From an uncultured Lewinella sp. (GTDB lineage: Bacteria; Bacteroidota; Bacteroidia; Chitinophagales; Saprospiraceae), in the NCBI GenBank assembly GCA_913057785.1, contig CAJXPD010000059.1:1-42270 (forward strand): a DNA stretch of 42,270 nucleotides. Direction: 5' to 3'. The position numbers were made by a program, and so were the translations under genes. Each line of letters opens with the position of its first letter. Position 1 is the stretch's first letter. This document shows, piece by piece, positions 34,608 to 42,270 of this stretch. The notes under the pieces were generated by a model. The model saw nothing but the letters and a program-made list of their open reading frames with translations. It ran no database searches and was not told where the DNA came from.

Positions 34608-35738
34608 TTAGAGTGAGCTCAAATAAGCTTTGGGAGTTTGTCCAGTATGCTGTTTGAAGATTCGATAGAAAGAGGACTCCGCATGAAAGCCAGATTCACG
34701 AGCAATCCCTTTTAGGTTCATGTGCTCTAGATCGCCAGCTTCCAGACGGATTTTCACCTGATTAACACGCAATTGATTGATATAGTCATGAAAGGAAATA
34801 GACATTCCTTGATTCAGCGTATAAGAGAGGGTTTGCACAGTGATTCCCAAGGCTTTTGCTACGTCCTTGGCGCGAAGGTCAGGTTGAAGAAAGAGTTTAT
34901 CCGAGGTCATTAGGGTTTCAAGCGCCCTACTGTTACGGTGTAATTGCTCTTGATCAATACTCGTCCGGTGGGTAGAATTAGGATCGAGGATCGGAAGTTC
35001 CTCAGGTTGGAAATCACGCCGAAAATAACCACTGAAACCGATGAAGTAACTCACAAATGCAATCATCAAGTAATAGGGATAGAAATAAATGTACCCTAAT
35101 TCATATCCCATAATGAAAACGTCAATGAGTGTCAAAAGAAGCCATAGTAAAGCAAAGATCATGAGGAGGTTCAACAATTTGCGCAACCAATCATAAGTAT
35201 TCAAATCTGGATTTGAATAGTTGATCTTTAGTTGAATGGCGTATTGATCTATGCGACGAATACTTTTCCATAAATAGTAGGCAAAAGAGACTGTTGCCAG
35301 TACTTCCAAAGAGGGTTCGATATAAGGCCAATGAAATCGTCCGTAAAAGTCTTGTTTCACCGCTAAGGGTTGTAGATAAGCTATCAGGTAATACAGAAAT
35401 TCCAATAGCCCAGGCATCAAATGAAACAGAACACTTCCCTTAATTTTAAATTCCGGATCCGTTGCCTTCCCACAAAAAAGCCAGATTATGGGGCCAAAGA
35501 GTAAGTTCAGAGATAAGGGAGCCAACAAAGTGTACCATTGTCCCAACCACAAGTAAAGGTTCCAAGTCGAAAATAGGATGTGAACATTGGAGAGGGTGAG
35601 TAGAAGTATCCAACTTGCTAATAAACGTTCTGTTATTCCGCTGGATCGCCTCGTAGTCAACAAAACGGCCACGATGATCCCCTGCACTACACCGGCAAAT
35701 AAGAATAAGTTGAGTATAGATTGCAAGTCAAATTCCAT
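34608..35738 (-). CDS. membrane-anchored AraC-family regulator (4 of 4)
   Basis: A 376-residue protein with the same design: seven hydrophobic helices in residues 8-245 (ILNLFLFAGVVQGIIVAVLL, LLASWILLLTLSNVHIL, LAPLSLNLLFGPIIWLF, LLEFLYYLIAYL, LATVSFAYYLW, LLNLLMIFALLWLLLTLI, YYLMIAFVSYFIGFSGYF). Then comes the AraC double HTH (AKDVAKALGITVQTLSYTLN; LKGIARESGFHAESSFYRIFKQ; HTGQTPKAY). The gap to the amidohydrolase gene upstream is 33 bases, and the TolB-like gene follows after 86, so it is probably within one transcript starting at the desaturase. It is the most divergent of the four in its N-terminal half. Confidence 0.87.
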   Translation of the reverse strand: MEFDLQSILNLFLFAGVVQGIIVAVLLTTRRSSGITERLLASWILLLTLSNVHILFSTWNLYLWLGQWYTLLAPLSLNLLFGPIIWLFCGKATDPEFKIKGSVLFHLMPGLLEFLYYLIAYLQPLAVKQDFYGRFHWPYIEPSLEVLATVSFAYYLWKSIRRIDQYAIQLKINYSNPDLNTYDWLRKLLNLLMIFALLWLLLTLIDVFIMGYELGYIYFYPYYLMIAFVSYFIGFSGYFRRDFQPEELPILDPNSTHRTSIDQEQLHRNSRALETLMTSDKLFLQPDLRAKDVAKALGITVQTLSYTLNQGMSISFHDYINQLRVNQVKIRLEAGDLEHMNLKGIARESGFHAESSFYRIFKQHTGQTPKAYLSSL

Positions 35739-35771
35739 AGCCGATTTTGTCTCCCTTCATCATGATATTCA

Positions 35772-37097
35772 TCACTCTAATTCATTCTTGATAATCTTCC
35801 CATCTTTCATAATGAAATGGAGATTCTCCTTATAATTGACAATCACTTGAATATCTTCTAATGGATTACCATCGTAGATCAATAGATCAGCGTAAGCACC
35901 GGATTCAATCACCCCTAATTTACCTGCGGTATAAGGATGTAGCTTGCCAGAGAGCTGAAACAGTTTGGCATTTTCCGAAGTAGCTTGCCTCAACACTTCG
36001 ACAGGGCTATACCATCGACATCTGGTAATGAATTCATTCAAAGCCTTGGACTCTCCGCCCAAAGGGCCAAAAGCATCCGTTCCAAAAGCTAGATTTACAT
36101 CATATTTCTTAGCCAATTCCATTTCTCGTTCGGCTCCAGCCAACACCATCGCCATTTTTTGGGCCCTTCTGGGAGGCAGAATTTCGATGCTTTCTTTGGA
36201 GCGCAAGAGCCAGTGGCTTTGCGGCACGAGCCAGGCATCCTTTTCTTTCAATAATTGAATCGCTTCCTCATTAATCAAATGTCCATGATCAATACATTTC
36301 ACGCCGGCTTCCAAGGCTCGGGTAATGCCTTCCGAGTGATATACATGGACAGCGACATAGGTATCCCAATCCGCAGCGGCCTGAACAGCAGCACCGAGTT
36401 CCGCTGGGGTAAACTGGATAGAATGAATCGGATCAAAATCTGAACCAATGCCTCCCCCTGCCATCACTTTAAGCTGAGTAGCGCCTCGCTTCAAGTTTTC
36501 CCGAGCAGCCTTTAGCACCTCTGGCACCCCATCCACGACGAATGACCAACCCTGCGCATCCATACTGTGCAAGGGAGCATCTGACCAATACGGGTGGGCA
36601 TCGTTGGGGTTGCGAAGATCGCCATGCCCCGAGGTTTGGCTAATGAAAGCTCCCGAAGGAAAAATTCTCGGGCCGGGGGTCAGCCCTTCATCAATGGCCT
36701 GCTTAAGTCCAAAAACGGGACCGCCCAAATCACGCACTGTGGTAAAGCCCAAGTGGAGAAAGTTCTCCGCGGCTTTAGCAGCTCGAATCGCTGTGTACAT
36801 CCAATCTGCCTTATTTCGGGTATCCATTAAGCCCATGGTAAAGGCCAAATGAAGATGGGCATCTGATAATCCAGGTATTAAGGTCTTACCTTGACCATCA
36901 ATTCGAGTTATATCCGGTTCTACTAAGATTTCCCGGGCCACTTCTTTGATCAAGTTCCCTTCAATGAGTACTTGTTGCCCCAGTTTTAGTTGATCGCTGG
37001 TACCATCCCAAACGTTTACGTTTTGGATCAATAGGGATTCTTGTCCATAGTTGGCATTCAGCCAGCAGATCGCTAGCAGACTCAATATAAACCGCAT
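35772..37097 (-). CDS. secreted amidohydrolase (imidazolonepropionase-like)
   Basis: A 441-residue metal-dependent hydrolase, signal peptide about 1-18 (ILSLLAICWLNANYGQ). Motifs: the opening VNVWDG, GLSDAHLHL (His81, His83), KVMAGGG (carries the lysine often carboxylated in this family), VAVHVYHSEG, CIDHGHL and LAFGTDAFGP, together the metal-site residues of the amidohydrolase superfamily. The closest described groups are prolidase-type and imidazolonepropionase-related enzymes that act on cyclic or acylated amides. The secreted form and the context give no firm substrate. It follows the desaturase by 24 bases and precedes the AraC gene, indicating a common operon. Confidence 0.85.
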   Translation of the reverse strand: MRFILSLLAICWLNANYGQESLLIQNVNVWDGTSDQLKLGQQVLIEGNLIKEVAREILVEPDITRIDGQGKTLIPGLSDAHLHLAFTMGLMDTRNKADWMYTAIRAAKAAENFLHLGFTTVRDLGGPVFGLKQAIDEGLTPGPRIFPSGAFISQTSGHGDLRNPNDAHPYWSDAPLHSMDAQGWSFVVDGVPEVLKAARENLKRGATQLKVMAGGGIGSDFDPIHSIQFTPAELGAAVQAAADWDTYVAVHVYHSEGITRALEAGVKCIDHGHLINEEAIQLLKEKDAWLVPQSHWLLRSKESIEILPPRRAQKMAMVLAGAEREMELAKKYDVNLAFGTDAFGPLGGESKALNEFITRCRWYSPVEVLRQATSENAKLFQLSGKLHPYTAGKLGVIESGAYADLLIYDGNPLEDIQVIVNYKENLHFIMKDGKIIKNELE

Positions 37098-37121
37098 AGA
37101 AATATATCTTGGGTTAGATAA

Positions 37122-38084
37122 CTACTGTTGTACCGCTAATTTTATGACATTCCAATAGCTCTTTTCCAAGGTTCCTTTTTCATAAAAGCCACGTTGTAAG
37201 AGCAGGCGGTGCATTTTGGGTAAGTTATAAGGAGGAACAGCCATCAGCATATGATGCTCCAAGTGGTAATTGACATTATAGGGAGCAAAAAGCATTCGTT
37301 CTAGCCAATTGGCATAGGTTGTTCGAGTATTCTTCATCGGGTCTGCCGGGTCATCAACCATAGAGTGTTCGGCCATCGCACGTACTCGGATTGAAAACTG
37401 GAACGTGGTAAAATAGGCTACGACCCACAGCAAAAACAGGTAAGGAGAGGCCACGGCAGTCAATACCAGAAAAAGGAACAGATTTGCTAATATAGGGCCA
37501 CTCAACTGCCTGAAGAAAGTAATAAAGAATTCGCGCCAAGTTCGATCCTTTTGAGAAACCCGTTCAACTTTTCCCCCCAGATTATATTTGAGATACCCCA
37601 AATGGATAGCTATCAATCCGACCAAGCTCTTCACACCAGTTTGTCCGGAAAGATCCCGAAAAAACTTACGTAGCATACTGGCCCGGGAGGTTGGATATCC
37701 TCTAGTCAGCAAAAGGTCAGGGTCATCCATCGTTCCTACCTTAACGTGGTGTTCCCAATGATAAGGGCGATACCCTAGCATATCTTGAAAAACAAGAAAG
37801 CCTCCTAGCCACTGCCCCATGAAATCGTTGACCCGTCTATTGCTAAAAACGGCATGGTGAGCCGCATCATGCATCAAAACAGAACATGCCAATTGCTTCC
37901 CACCTAGTATAAATAGTGAAACGATAATGGTAAGCACATTTGGCCACCAATACACCAAGGCAAAAGCAAAAGCAATCCATATCCAATGCACCAATAACCC
38001 TGTAAAGGCCTTGGCATCATTCTTCTTCAAAAGTGCCTTGCGTTCCTCTTTTGTTAGATAAGAGGTGGCGATCAATCGTTCCAT
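37122..38084 (-). CDS. membrane fatty acid desaturase
   Basis: A 320-residue integral membrane di-iron enzyme. The three histidine boxes are in order and spacing: HDAAHH (72-77), HWEHH (109-113) and HLEHH (274-278), with helices between. An extra histidine at AEH (240) may be the additional iron ligand. This matches the fatty acid desaturase/beta-carotene hydroxylase superfamily, with acyl lipid desaturation most likely. The start at 38084 (ATG, MERLIATSYL) is preferred over an in-frame one at 38195 because the extra 37 residues look unlike the family. It is the first gene of a four-gene minus-strand series and lies divergent from the ThuA gene. Confidence 0.9.
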   Translation of the reverse strand: MERLIATSYLTKEERKALLKKNDAKAFTGLLVHWIWIAFAFALVYWWPNVLTIIVSLFILGGKQLACSVLMHDAAHHAVFSNRRVNDFMGQWLGGFLVFQDMLGYRPYHWEHHVKVGTMDDPDLLLTRGYPTSRASMLRKFFRDLSGQTGVKSLVGLIAIHLGYLKYNLGGKVERVSQKDRTWREFFITFFRQLSGPILANLFLFLVLTAVASPYLFLLWVVAYFTTFQFSIRVRAMAEHSMVDDPADPMKNTRTTYANWLERMLFAPYNVNYHLEHHMLMAVPPYNLPKMHRLLLQRGFYEKGTLEKSYWNVIKLAVQQ

Positions 38085-38260
38085 AATACCTGCATTTTTG
38101 GAAAGATAAGGCTTATTCAGCGAAAATTCTATCGTGATTTTGTAATTTGACAGGCCGAGATATAGCGGAGTATAGTTGTTGATGATGAACCCCACTTTCG
38201 TGCGTCTTCAACCCTATCTCAGGCTTTGTCTTACATTTATTCGAAAACCAACTATCAAGC

Positions 38261-39376
38261 ATGAAGCACCTTGTTTTCTTGCTGGCCGTAGTAATCGGCC
38301 TTAGCAGCTGCAACAATGAGAAAAGCCCAAATGAAGGGCAAGTGTCTGAAGGTCCCACGCAATGGTTGACCTTTACTGGTCCCACTAACAACGGCAAAAA
38401 AGTAGTATTAGTTAGTGGCGACGAGGAATATCGATCCGAAGAGGCCATGCCTCAAATGGCCAAAATCCTAGCCAATCAACACGGTTTCGATTGTACGGTT
38501 TTATTTGCCCAAGATCCCAACAAACCTGGCTACATCAACCCCGATTACACGGGTAACATCCCAGGGCTTGAAGCGCTTGAAGAGGCCGACCTGGTAATCT
38601 TAATGACCCGCTTCCGGAATTTACCCGTAGAGCAGATGGAGCATTTTGAGCGTTACCTAATGGCTGGTAAACCGATCATTGGCTTGCGTACCTCCACTCA
38701 CGCCTTTAACTTCAAGGACGACACCCACAAATATCAGCATTGGGGAAATCAATATCGTAAAGAAGGAGATCCTTGGGATGGTGGCTTTGGCAGGCTCGTC
38801 CTCGGCGAACGCTGGCACACACACCATGGCCATCACAAACACCAAAGCACAAGAGGCTTGATCGCTCCGGGTAGCGAAGATCATCCGATTCTAAACGGAA
38901 TTGCCAATGGAGAGATCTGGGGCCCTACGGATGTTTACGGAGTGCGGCTGCCCCTACCTGGGGATGCTAAGCCACTGATCATGGGACAAGTGGTCAACCG
39001 AGCTGGCGAATTTGATGAGAATGACCCATACTTTGGTATGAAACCAACCGATACCGAGGCGGCTACCGAAAATCCAGCCGCTAAAAACCCTTACAACCCA
39101 AACGAGCCGATGATGCCGGTGGCTTGGACCAAGAGTTATGAACTCCCAGGTGGCACTGCCGGAAAAGCATTCACCTGCACCACCGCCGCAGCCATCGATA
39201 TGACGAATGAAGGGGTGCGTCGACTATTGGTAAATGCAAGCTATTATCTATTAGGCATGGAGGTTCCCGAAAAGGCCTCTGCAAATACAGAAGGTACCTA
39301 CGAACCCGCTACCTACAGTTTTTCCAAAGAAGGATATTGGGAAAACAAGGGACTAAAGGTTACTGATATGCAGTAA
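38261..39376 (+). CDS. ThuA-domain lipoprotein
   Basis: A 371-residue lipoprotein (lipobox LSSC, Cys17) with a ThuA-like domain (class I glutamine amidotransferase fold): KKVVLVSGDEEYRSEEAMPQ near the start, then DLVILMTRFRNLPVEQMEHF, GKPIIGLRTSTHAFNF and HHGHHKHQ. The catalytic Cys of true amidotransferases is absent, as in other ThuA proteins. ThuA domains are typical of trehalose and sugar-derivative oxidation clusters and of proteins fused to cytochromes. The C-terminal part (about 265-350: VAWTKSYELPGGTAGKAFTCT) belongs to the same domain. It is followed by a strong hairpin and then by the cytochrome gene on the same strand; a joint role in an envelope oxidation pathway is inferred. Confidence 0.85.
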   Translation: MKHLVFLLAVVIGLSSCNNEKSPNEGQVSEGPTQWLTFTGPTNNGKKVVLVSGDEEYRSEEAMPQMAKILANQHGFDCTVLFAQDPNKPGYINPDYTGNIPGLEALEEADLVILMTRFRNLPVEQMEHFERYLMAGKPIIGLRTSTHAFNFKDDTHKYQHWGNQYRKEGDPWDGGFGRLVLGERWHTHHGHHKHQSTRGLIAPGSEDHPILNGIANGEIWGPTDVYGVRLPLPGDAKPLIMGQVVNRAGEFDENDPYFGMKPTDTEAATENPAAKNPYNPNEPMMPVAWTKSYELPGGTAGKAFTCTTAAAIDMTNEGVRRLLVNASYYLLGMEVPEKASANTEGTYEPATYSFSKEGYWENKGLKVTDMQ

Positions 39377-39386
39377 CCCTAATCAG

Positions 39387-39445
39387 AAGTGGGAAAATGG
39401 ATTTCGCATTTGGTAATCAACTTATCCATTTTCCCACTTTTATAC
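39387..39445 (+). terminator. hairpin between ThuA and cytochrome genes
   Basis: AAGTGGGAAAATGGA (39387-39401) and TCCATTTTCCCACTT (39425-39439) are a perfect 15-base dyad around a 23-base loop, followed by TTATACT. It starts 10 bases after the ThuA stop and fits an intrinsic terminator or attenuator. It also supports placing the start of the next gene at 39475, since an upstream in-frame start at 39397 would lie inside this stem. Confidence 0.8.
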
Positions 39446-39474
39446 TCCTCATGCTGTCATCAAAAGAGTTGACT

Positions 39475-42222
39475 ATGCGCATTCATTTACATCGCCTTCC
39501 GAGCATTATATTTTGCTCCGCTCTCCTGTTCTGTTTGTCCTGCAATGAGTCTGCAAAAGACGCTTCAGAAGCCAATATAGCCGACCCCGAGCTATTGCTT
39601 AGTGATACAGATCTTCCCGATTATGAGTTAAACCTTGATCATCAACAGTTGATGAAGGACTGGACACCCGAGTTCTATCATAAAGGGATGATCACCTATC
39701 GAACCATCTGCTTTAATTGCCATGGCAACGAGGAGCAGCCCGGTTCCATTCCACATGCGACAAAATTTTGGGCCGATTCGCTGAAACACGGGGCCGATCC
39801 CTTCAGCATGTACCAAACACTAACCCGTGGATTTGGCATGATGCCTCCACAAGTCCGTTTAACGCCAAAAGAAAAATATGAGGTCATTCACTTCATTCGG
39901 GAAGAATACATGAAGGAACTCAATCCAGATCAGTACTTCGAGATCACCGAAGATTGGCTGGCAGCGCTACCCAAAGGAGATACCATAGGACCTGATCCAC
40001 AGCCCTACCAACCCTGGGCCGAAATGGACTACGGTGATTTCCTCATCAACACCTATGAATTGGCCAATACCGGTGACCCCGATCGCGGAATCTCTGGCGG
40101 ACGAAGTCCTTTGCCCAACGAAGATTTCCGTGATGTGAATTTCGCGTATAAGGGTCTAGCCATCCGCTTAGATAAAGGAGAAGGAGGAATTGCCAATGGA
40201 AATGCTTTTGTCCTCTTTGATCACGATCTATTGCGAATGACCGGCTTCTGGACAGGTGAAGGTTTCATGGATTATGAAGGAATACTGTTAAATGATCGGC
40301 ACAATATCTTTCCTCGAACTGTAGGTCAGATTCAGGTTGAAAATCCAATTACTCCAGGTTGGGCGAATCCAGCAAATGGCAGTTTTAAAGACCCTCGTTT
40401 TGTGGCGGTGGATGGTCGCCCCTTCGGGCCGTTACCGCGAGAATGGGCTCATTACAAGGGCCTGTACTACCACGATCAGCAAGTGGTGATAAAATATACG
40501 GTGGGGGAAGCTAGCATATTGGAAAGCTACGAATTAGCCAATGAGGCAAAAGCACCAGTTCTACGTAGGATGTTGAATATTGAAGCAGCTACGAGTCCTC
40601 TTCAGATGCGAATTGCACCCTCAACTGCTGCGGTGGGGATAGAAGGGGAAGCTAAATTGAGTGTAGTGGATGGATTTCATCAGTTAGAGGTTCCAGCCAA
40701 TACCTCTCTCGCTGTCAACCTAGTATTATCACAAGATCAACAAGCCCTCGAGGAAGTGCTTGCTGAACAGAAATCTCCGACCGATCTAAGCGCCTTGACA
40801 AAGGGAGGCCCTGTGCATGATCCTCAGATCATCGAAAGTCCCATCATCCCAGGAGACGAGCAATCTCCCTATGCCGTCGATGTCTTCGTTTTGCCCCAGG
40901 ATAATCCTTGGAAAAGTCGCATGCGACCTACGGGAATAGACTTCCTTCCAGACGGTGATCAGGCAGTCGTCAGCACCATCGATGGAGAAGTCTGGTTGCT
41001 GAAAGGAATTAGTCAGAAGGAAGGGATGATTCAATGGCGCCGAATTGCCACCGGACTTTTCCAGCCTTTAGGCATTAAATACCACCAAGGAGATATCTAC
41101 CTAAGTTGTAGAGATCAAATTGCCATTTTGCGCGATCTGAACGGAGATGGAGAGACAGATTTTTATGAAAGCTTCAACAGTGATCACCAGGTCACGGAGC
41201 ATTTCCATGAATTTGCGATGGGTTTGCAGACCGACGAGAAAGGTAATTTCTATTACGCTAAAAGTGGGCGGCACGCCCGCACCTCTCTGGTTCCACAACA
41301 TGGCACCCTAATTAAGGTAAGTGCCGATGGTAAACAATCTGATATCATAGCACATGGCTTTAGAGCAGCCAATGGAGTCTGTATCAATCCAGACGGCTCC
41401 TTCATCGTAACCGATCAAGAAGGTTATTGGAATCCGATGAATCGAATCAATTGGGTGGAAGAGGGAGGTTTCTATGGAAATATGTATGGTTATGGAGCCC
41501 CCGCGGATTCCAGTGATGCCGCCATGGAACAACCTTTGTGCTGGATGGATAGCAAGTACGATCGATCTCCCGCTGAATTGCTCTGGGCCGAGAGTGATCG
41601 TTGGGGCCCATTGAATGGTAGCTTGTTAAGCCTGTCCTACGGCTATGGCAAGGTTTTCGTGGTGCTGCCTCAAACGGTGGATGGTACCCGTCAAGGTGGC
41701 ATGGTAGAACTACCGGTACCACAGTTCCCGACGGGCATCATGAGAGGAAGATTCAACGACAAAGATGGACAGTTTTATGGCTGTGGCATGTCGGCCTGGG
41801 CGACCAATCAGATGATTCAGGTGGGAGGGTTATACCGCATCAGACATACTGGACAGCCTCTACATTTACCCGTTGCTATGAAGGCTACGGAATCCGGTAT
41901 TGAGTTGCAGTTCGCCAATGCACTAGATAAAAAGGCTGCGGAAGAAGCTTCTGCCTTTGAAATCAACACCTGGGAACTCAAACGTACCCGCCAGTATGGC
42001 TCCAAGCGCTACAATACGCAAACCTTAGCCATAGAAGACTTATCTTTGAGCGAAGATGGCAAGCTATTGAAGATCACGCTACCAGAGATTCAACCTACTT
42101 GGGTTATGGAGATCAAATACAAGCTAAGGGCGGCTGATGGAACTGCCTTTGAAGGTGCCATTCAAAATACCATCTACAAGTTAGCGAAAGCATCTGCCTC
42201 ACCGGATGCGCTAACGGATTAA
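39475..42222 (+). CDS. cytochrome c - beta-propeller fusion lipoprotein
   Basis: A 915-residue lipoprotein: signal peptide with LFCLSC (Cys23), a c-type heme domain at about 60-150 with CFNCH (Cys79, Cys82, His83) and a candidate distal Met in GFGMMPP (Met122/123). A conserved central domain (about 200-440, GGRSPLPNEDFRDVNFAYKG) follows, possibly the type called DUF6797, which I name from memory. A beta-propeller at about 480-790 comes next (RPTGIDFLPDGDQAVVST, LRDLNGDGETDFY, GFRAANGVCINPDGSFIVTDQ, GGLYRIRH), and a C-terminal beta-sandwich to 915. This resembles glucose/sorbosone-dehydrogenase-like or PQQ-independent propellers that hand electrons to an attached heme. Heme at the N-terminus is unusual compared with planctomycete proteins with a C-terminal heme. 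A likely oxidase of a sugar or alcohol; substrate unknown. Confidence 0.85.
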   Translation: MRIHLHRLPSIIFCSALLFCLSCNESAKDASEANIADPELLLSDTDLPDYELNLDHQQLMKDWTPEFYHKGMITYRTICFNCHGNEEQPGSIPHATKFWADSLKHGADPFSMYQTLTRGFGMMPPQVRLTPKEKYEVIHFIREEYMKELNPDQYFEITEDWLAALPKGDTIGPDPQPYQPWAEMDYGDFLINTYELANTGDPDRGISGGRSPLPNEDFRDVNFAYKGLAIRLDKGEGGIANGNAFVLFDHDLLRMTGFWTGEGFMDYEGILLNDRHNIFPRTVGQIQVENPITPGWANPANGSFKDPRFVAVDGRPFGPLPREWAHYKGLYYHDQQVVIKYTVGEASILESYELANEAKAPVLRRMLNIEAATSPLQMRIAPSTAAVGIEGEAKLSVVDGFHQLEVPANTSLAVNLVLSQDQQALEEVLAEQKSPTDLSALTKGGPVHDPQIIESPIIPGDEQSPYAVDVFVLPQDNPWKSRMRPTGIDFLPDGDQAVVSTIDGEVWLLKGISQKEGMIQWRRIATGLFQPLGIKYHQGDIYLSCRDQIAILRDLNGDGETDFYESFNSDHQVTEHFHEFAMGLQTDEKGNFYYAKSGRHARTSLVPQHGTLIKVSADGKQSDIIAHGFRAANGVCINPDGSFIVTDQEGYWNPMNRINWVEEGGFYGNMYGYGAPADSSDAAMEQPLCWMDSKYDRSPAELLWAESDRWGPLNGSLLSLSYGYGKVFVVLPQTVDGTRQGGMVELPVPQFPTGIMRGRFNDKDGQFYGCGMSAWATNQMIQVGGLYRIRHTGQPLHLPVAMKATESGIELQFANALDKKAAEEASAFEINTWELKRTRQYGSKRYNTQTLAIEDLSLSEDGKLLKITLPEIQPTWVMEIKYKLRAADGTAFEGAIQNTIYKLAKASASPDALTD

Positions 42223-42239
42223 CTAACTACTCCTGAGAT

Positions 42240-42268
42240 ACTTCCGAAGTCTTAAAGACTTCGGAAGT
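42240..42268. terminator. palindromic terminator-like element at window end
   Basis: ACTTCCGAAGTCTT (42240-42253) and AAGACTTCGGAAGT (42255-42268) form 14 base pairs around one unpaired base. Only two bases are visible after the second arm, so a T-tract cannot be judged. It sits 17 bases after the cytochrome stop and may be its terminator or one copy of a dispersed palindromic repeat. Confidence 0.6.
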
Positions 42269-42270
42269 AT

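Noticed and set aside
1..42270. CRISPR arrays, tRNA or rRNA genes, insertion sequences, prophage genes and type IX secretion C-terminal tails
   Set aside because: I looked for regular spacer-repeat patterns, cloverleaf-like segments, transposase motifs with inverted ends, and conserved C-terminal sorting motifs on the secreted enzymes, and found none convincing.

Overview
The window looks like a chromosomal segment of a Bacteroidota bacterium, most likely of the Saprospirales/Lewinella-Haliscomenobacter kind. This placement is an inference from gene content and cannot be proven without a search. The clues are a CarboxypepD-reg/TonB-dependent receptor, many Bacteroidota-style lipoproteins (LSSC, FLAC, FAC lipoboxes), DUF4405 and GIN-domain proteins, two orphan MacB/FtsX-type permeases, a TPR-HisKA_2 sensor kinase, four AraC-type regulators with membrane-spanning N-termini, and a general lack of Shine-Dalgarno sequences. 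I see no tRNA, rRNA, CRISPR array, insertion sequence, phage gene or plasmid function. The region reads as a normal core/accessory chromosome in which envelope and secreted hydrolytic enzymes dominate.

Layout. 1-5910: tail of an unknown gene, an AlkX/YcaQ-type DNA glycosylase, a secreted glucosaminidase, a membrane AraC regulator, and a two-gene unit of a secreted S33 hydrolase and a GIN-domain protein. 6109-11451: secreted M20 peptidase, a membrane-anchored alpha/beta hydrolase overlapping a hot-dog thioesterase, a second membrane AraC regulator, and a DUF4405 protein whose periplasmic part carries a flavinylation-like motif. 11488-16552 (minus strand): a PadR regulator translationally coupled to an ABC permease, an NTF2-like protein with a clear terminator, and an FAD-dependent amine-oxidase-fold enzyme. 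16682-24698: STAS/SpoIIAA-like protein, double-FAS1 lipoprotein, rhodanese lipoprotein with an unusual active loop, TPR sensor kinase, third membrane AraC, secreted trypsin-like protease, an unrecognised multi-spanning membrane protein, a 21-bp hairpin and a small lipoprotein. 25051-32700: TonB-dependent receptor, second ABC permease, S9 glutamyl-endopeptidase-like enzyme. 32776-38084 (minus strand): a compact series reading desaturase, amidohydrolase, membrane AraC, TolB-like propeller. 38261-42222: ThuA-domain lipoprotein, a strong hairpin, and a large cytochrome c/propeller lipoprotein.

How the genes may work together. Most products are exported and either cut peptides (S1, M20, S9, S33, amidohydrolase), remodel the wall (glucosaminidase) or move electrons (cytochrome c-propeller, DUF4405 protein). 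The regulators that can sense the envelope directly (membrane AraC, TPR kinase) are interleaved with them. No single unmistakable new multi-gene system is visible. The best leads are the one-polypeptide heme-b/flavin candidate at 10444-11451, the ThuA plus cytochrome-propeller pair at 38261-42222, the C-X7-R rhodanese, and the unexplained hairpin/mini-lipoprotein locus at 24045-24182. Transcription terminators are visible at most convergent gene ends. I could not identify any promoter with confidence using the Bacteroidota -33 TTTG / -7 TAnnTTTG pattern.
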